From the NCBI GenBank assembly GCA_963677755.1, contig OY782506.1, forward strand, positions 62,001 through 126,000: a stretch of 64,000 bases of DNA. Direction: 5' to 3'. The position numbers and the translations under genes were made by a program. Origin of the DNA: JAIOSF01 sp963677755 (GTDB lineage: Bacteria > Campylobacterota > Campylobacteria > Campylobacterales > Arcobacteraceae). Numbering within the stretch: the stretch's first letter is position 1; each line of letters starts with the position of its first letter. This document shows, in pieces, positions 62,241 to 64,000 of the stretch. A model generated the notes under the pieces. The model saw only the letters and a program-made list of their open reading frames with translations, ran no database searches and had not been told where the DNA came from.

Positions 62241-62354
62241 TTTTAGAATCCTTCTAAGAAGTTTTTTTATATAATAAGTATAGAATATCATCATATTACT
62301 TATTGAGTACTTATAGTATTTTATTATAATAGTTGAAACAATTTTGGGGGTTTT

Positions 62355-62828
62355 ATGTACAAAAAATTTTTATTGTTATTGTTGTTGCTTACTTTTGTAA
62401 ATGGTAACGAAATAGATATAAATAAACTCGTAGTAGAGGCGAAAGAACAAAATAAATTTATTTTGTTCTTTCACCATGTCCCAGGATGTCCATATTGTAA
62501 AGCTATGTTGGATGAAAATTTTAAAGATGAAAATATTTTGAAAATAGTGAATAAAGACTTTATTTATGTAGATATCTATACAGCAGATGAAGATACAATT
62601 ATTTTTAAAGATTTTTCAGGAAACCATAAAGAGTTTTCAAAGTATATTGGTGCATTTGCATATCCTGCAACAGTTTTTATGAATCAAGGAGGGGAAGTGA
62701 TACATAGAGCAATTGGATATAGAAATATTGATGAACACATTACCGATATAACTTATATATCAACAAAAAGTTATAAAACTATGAACTTTCAGACCTATAA
62801 AGAGAAGCGTGATTTTGAAAAAGAGTAA
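62355..62828 (+). CDS. SoxW-like periplasmic thioredoxin
   Basis: A 157-residue exported protein (signal peptide KKFLLLLLLLTFVNG). Thioredoxin fold with active site GCPYCKAM and FAYPATVFMNQGG (cis-Pro). It resembles SoxW/SoxS-type thioredoxins that keep SoxY active by reducing its cysteine, and also thioredoxin-like DsbD partners. It sits beside the sox genes but on its own promoter. It overlaps the next gene by 20 nt. Confidence 0.84.
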   Translation: MYKKFLLLLLLLTFVNGNEIDINKLVVEAKEQNKFILFFHHVPGCPYCKAMLDENFKDENILKIVNKDFIYVDIYTADEDTIIFKDFSGNHKEFSKYIGAFAYPATVFMNQGGEVIHRAIGYRNIDEHITDITYISTKSYKTMNFQTYKEKRDFEKE

Positions 62829-63312
62829 TATAATATTTAATCAAATTGAACCTGTAGAAAACTTATCTTCTGTTCTTAAAGATACTTTTGATATTGACCT
62901 TAATATAAGTGGTGGTTGGGGGTATGATAATAAAAGTGCAGTAGTAGTAAATAGTCTTGATATTCCAATTGACCAGTTTTTACATATGTTTGCTACAGTA
63001 AGGGCAACTATAGAGATGAATCTGATGCAAGATGAAGAGAACAGATATGGTGGTATTAAGGTTACTTTTTTAGAGGGAGAGCAATTTGAGATAGAAAATA
63101 AAATGTACGATCATATAACTTTTGAAATTACGGCAATCAATGAAACAAAATATGCAGAATTTATAAAAGAGTATAAAGATAATTATGGAAAAAATAAAGC
63201 TTTTGATATGAGTGATCATTTCAATAGAAGAGAAGAAAATACAATATCTTTAAAGAGTGATTATTGGTTTTGCGGTTTAGAAAAGTATTATCATGAAAAT
63301 AATACAGATTAA
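62809..63312 (+). CDS. Conserved-type hypothetical protein after the SoxW-like gene
   Basis: A 167-residue soluble, acidic protein, GTG start at 62809 or TTG two codons later. It has no known motif; the fold looks alpha/beta (FDIDLNISGGWGYDN, HMFATVRATIEMNLM). Gene overlap with the SoxW-like gene suggests coupled expression. It has no signal peptide, so it works in the cytoplasm. Function unknown. Confidence 0.62.
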   Translation: MILKKSNIIFNQIEPVENLSSVLKDTFDIDLNISGGWGYDNKSAVVVNSLDIPIDQFLHMFATVRATIEMNLMQDEENRYGGIKVTFLEGEQFEIENKMYDHITFEITAINETKYAEFIKEYKDNYGKNKAFDMSDHFNRREENTISLKSDYWFCGLEKYYHENNTD

Positions 63313-63409
63313 TCTATTTAATTCTCTCTTTTTTGGGAATAATCTTGCTCTAACTTATTTTTAATTGAATTTTAGATAAAATTGCGTTCATTTTAGATTA
63401 AGGGTTAAT

Positions 63410-63739
63410 ATGACATCAACATTATTAATAGTACAATTCATTTTAGCAGTGTTACTTTCAATCACTGTATTGCTTCAAAAAAGTTCAAGTATGGGACTAG
63501 GAGCTTATAGTGGTAGCAATGAGTCAATGTTTGGAGCAAAGGGTCCTGCTAATTTTTTAACAAAACTTACGTTTATTTTAGGACTTGTTTTAGTGTTAAA
63601 TACATTGTATTTAGGATATCTTTATAATGAAGAAAATTCAAAAAGTGTTGTAGATGAAGTACAAATAAATAAACTTGTACCAGCATCTCCAACAACTACA
63701 CCTCTACCTCAAAGTGCTCCTGCTGCACCTTCAAAATAG
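63410..63739 (+). CDS. secG: Preprotein translocase subunit SecG
   Basis: A 109-residue inner-membrane protein with two hydrophobic helices (about 2-22 and 50-70) joined by a loop with the SecG signature LLQKSSSMGLGAYSGSNESM. A Pro/Ala/Thr-rich C-terminal tail (PASPTTTPLPQSAPAAP) extends it. Part of SecYEG, helping SecA-driven export. Followed 15 nt later by the deacetylase gene. Confidence 0.94.
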   Translation: MTSTLLIVQFILAVLLSITVLLQKSSSMGLGAYSGSNESMFGAKGPANFLTKLTFILGLVLVLNTLYLGYLYNEENSKSVVDEVQINKLVPASPTTTPLPQSAPAAPSK

Positions 63740-63754
63740 TCGAAATAGTATAAA

Positions 63755-64000
63755 ATGAGATATTTATTTTTAGTAATAATCTCATTTTCATACCTTTTTG
63801 CAAATGCTCATATATTTGTTTATCACAGGTTTGCTGATGATAGGTACCCAAGTGCTAATACCTCAAAAGAAGAATTAATACGGCAATTTGAATATTTCAA
63901 AAAAAACAATTTACAAGTTGTTCCTTTAGAAAAAATTATCTTAAAATTAAAAAACAAAGAAGATATTCCATCAAATTGGGTAGCTCTTACAATTGATGAT
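63755..64000 (+). CDS. Polysaccharide deacetylase-family protein (3' end missing)
   Basis: ATG at 63755. A signal peptide (RYLFLVIISFSYLFANA) is followed by IFVYHRFADDRYPS and WVALTIDD, the start of the NodB-type deacetylase domain with its metal-binding Asp pair. Only 82 codons are in the window. Exported enzymes of this type deacetylate peptidoglycan or exopolysaccharide. Confidence 0.82.
   Translation, partial: MRYLFLVIISFSYLFANAHIFVYHRFADDRYPSANTSKEELIRQFEYFKKNNLQVVPLEKIILKLKNKEDIPSNWVALTIDD

Overview
This window is AT-rich chromosomal DNA from a member of the Campylobacterota, most probably an Arcobacter-like organism. This rests on gene content: a divergent csd3/csd6-type pair of cell-shape peptidases, cheV, a stand-alone atpB, a Campylobacter-type cts (transformation) secretion cluster, and a soxCDYZ group of the type seen in sulfur-oxidising epsilonproteobacteria. 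Genus is an inference.

Layout. 1-5.1 kb: a chemoreceptor cut by the window edge, a thioredoxin-like protein, MgtE and an M23 peptidase, all on the minus strand. 5.1-11.9 kb: a plus-strand run of an L,D-carboxypeptidase, trxB, dapB, purF, a radical SAM protein, a ThiF-family protein and cheV. 11.8-16 kb: a secreted nuclease-like protein and alaS on minus. 16.1-19.3 kb: trxA, a SUI1-like factor, nnr, cutA, thiG. 19.4-19.85 kb: four tRNAs (Pro, His, Arg, Leu) behind a consensus promoter. 19.9-23.9 kb: a second chemoreceptor, a rhodanese, a ThiE-like protein and atpB on minus. 24-30 kb: lpxH-like, prfB, a response regulator, a YfiH-family protein, era, and two pilus/secretion inner-membrane proteins leading into gspE/ctsE.

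The main event is at about 30.93-49.19 kb. An 18.3 kb mobile element has inserted inside gspE/ctsE, splitting it exactly between Walker A and Walker B; the 3' half and gspF/ctsF resume at 49.19 kb. The element has imperfect 13-bp terminal inverted repeats and three copies of an octamer near its ends. It carries a minus-strand recombinase operon (three tyrosine-recombinase-like proteins plus a small coiled-coil TnpC-like protein) and a serine resolvase beside a res-like repeat region. Its cargo looks like defence or conflict genes: a zincin metallopeptidase, a putative papain/C39-like cysteine peptidase with a 60-aa partner, an overlapping AAA ATPase/subtilase pair (IetAS-like), a 632-aa orphan, a HicA-like toxin without an obvious HicB, a CI-type HTH protein and a PD-(D/E)xK nuclease-like protein. 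By interrupting the assembly ATPase the element probably disables DNA uptake in this strain.

50.8-64 kb returns to ordinary chromosome: an unusual signal-peptide/flavoprotein fusion, panC, a SprA-related metalloprotease-like protein, a rhodanese, an aldehyde dehydrogenase, then soxC-soxD-soxY-soxZ plus a DUF302 lipoprotein, a convergent Tat-exported FccB-like flavoprotein, a SoxW-like thioredoxin, secG and the start of a polysaccharide deacetylase. No rRNA, CRISPR array or stretch longer than about 300 bases without a gene was found.
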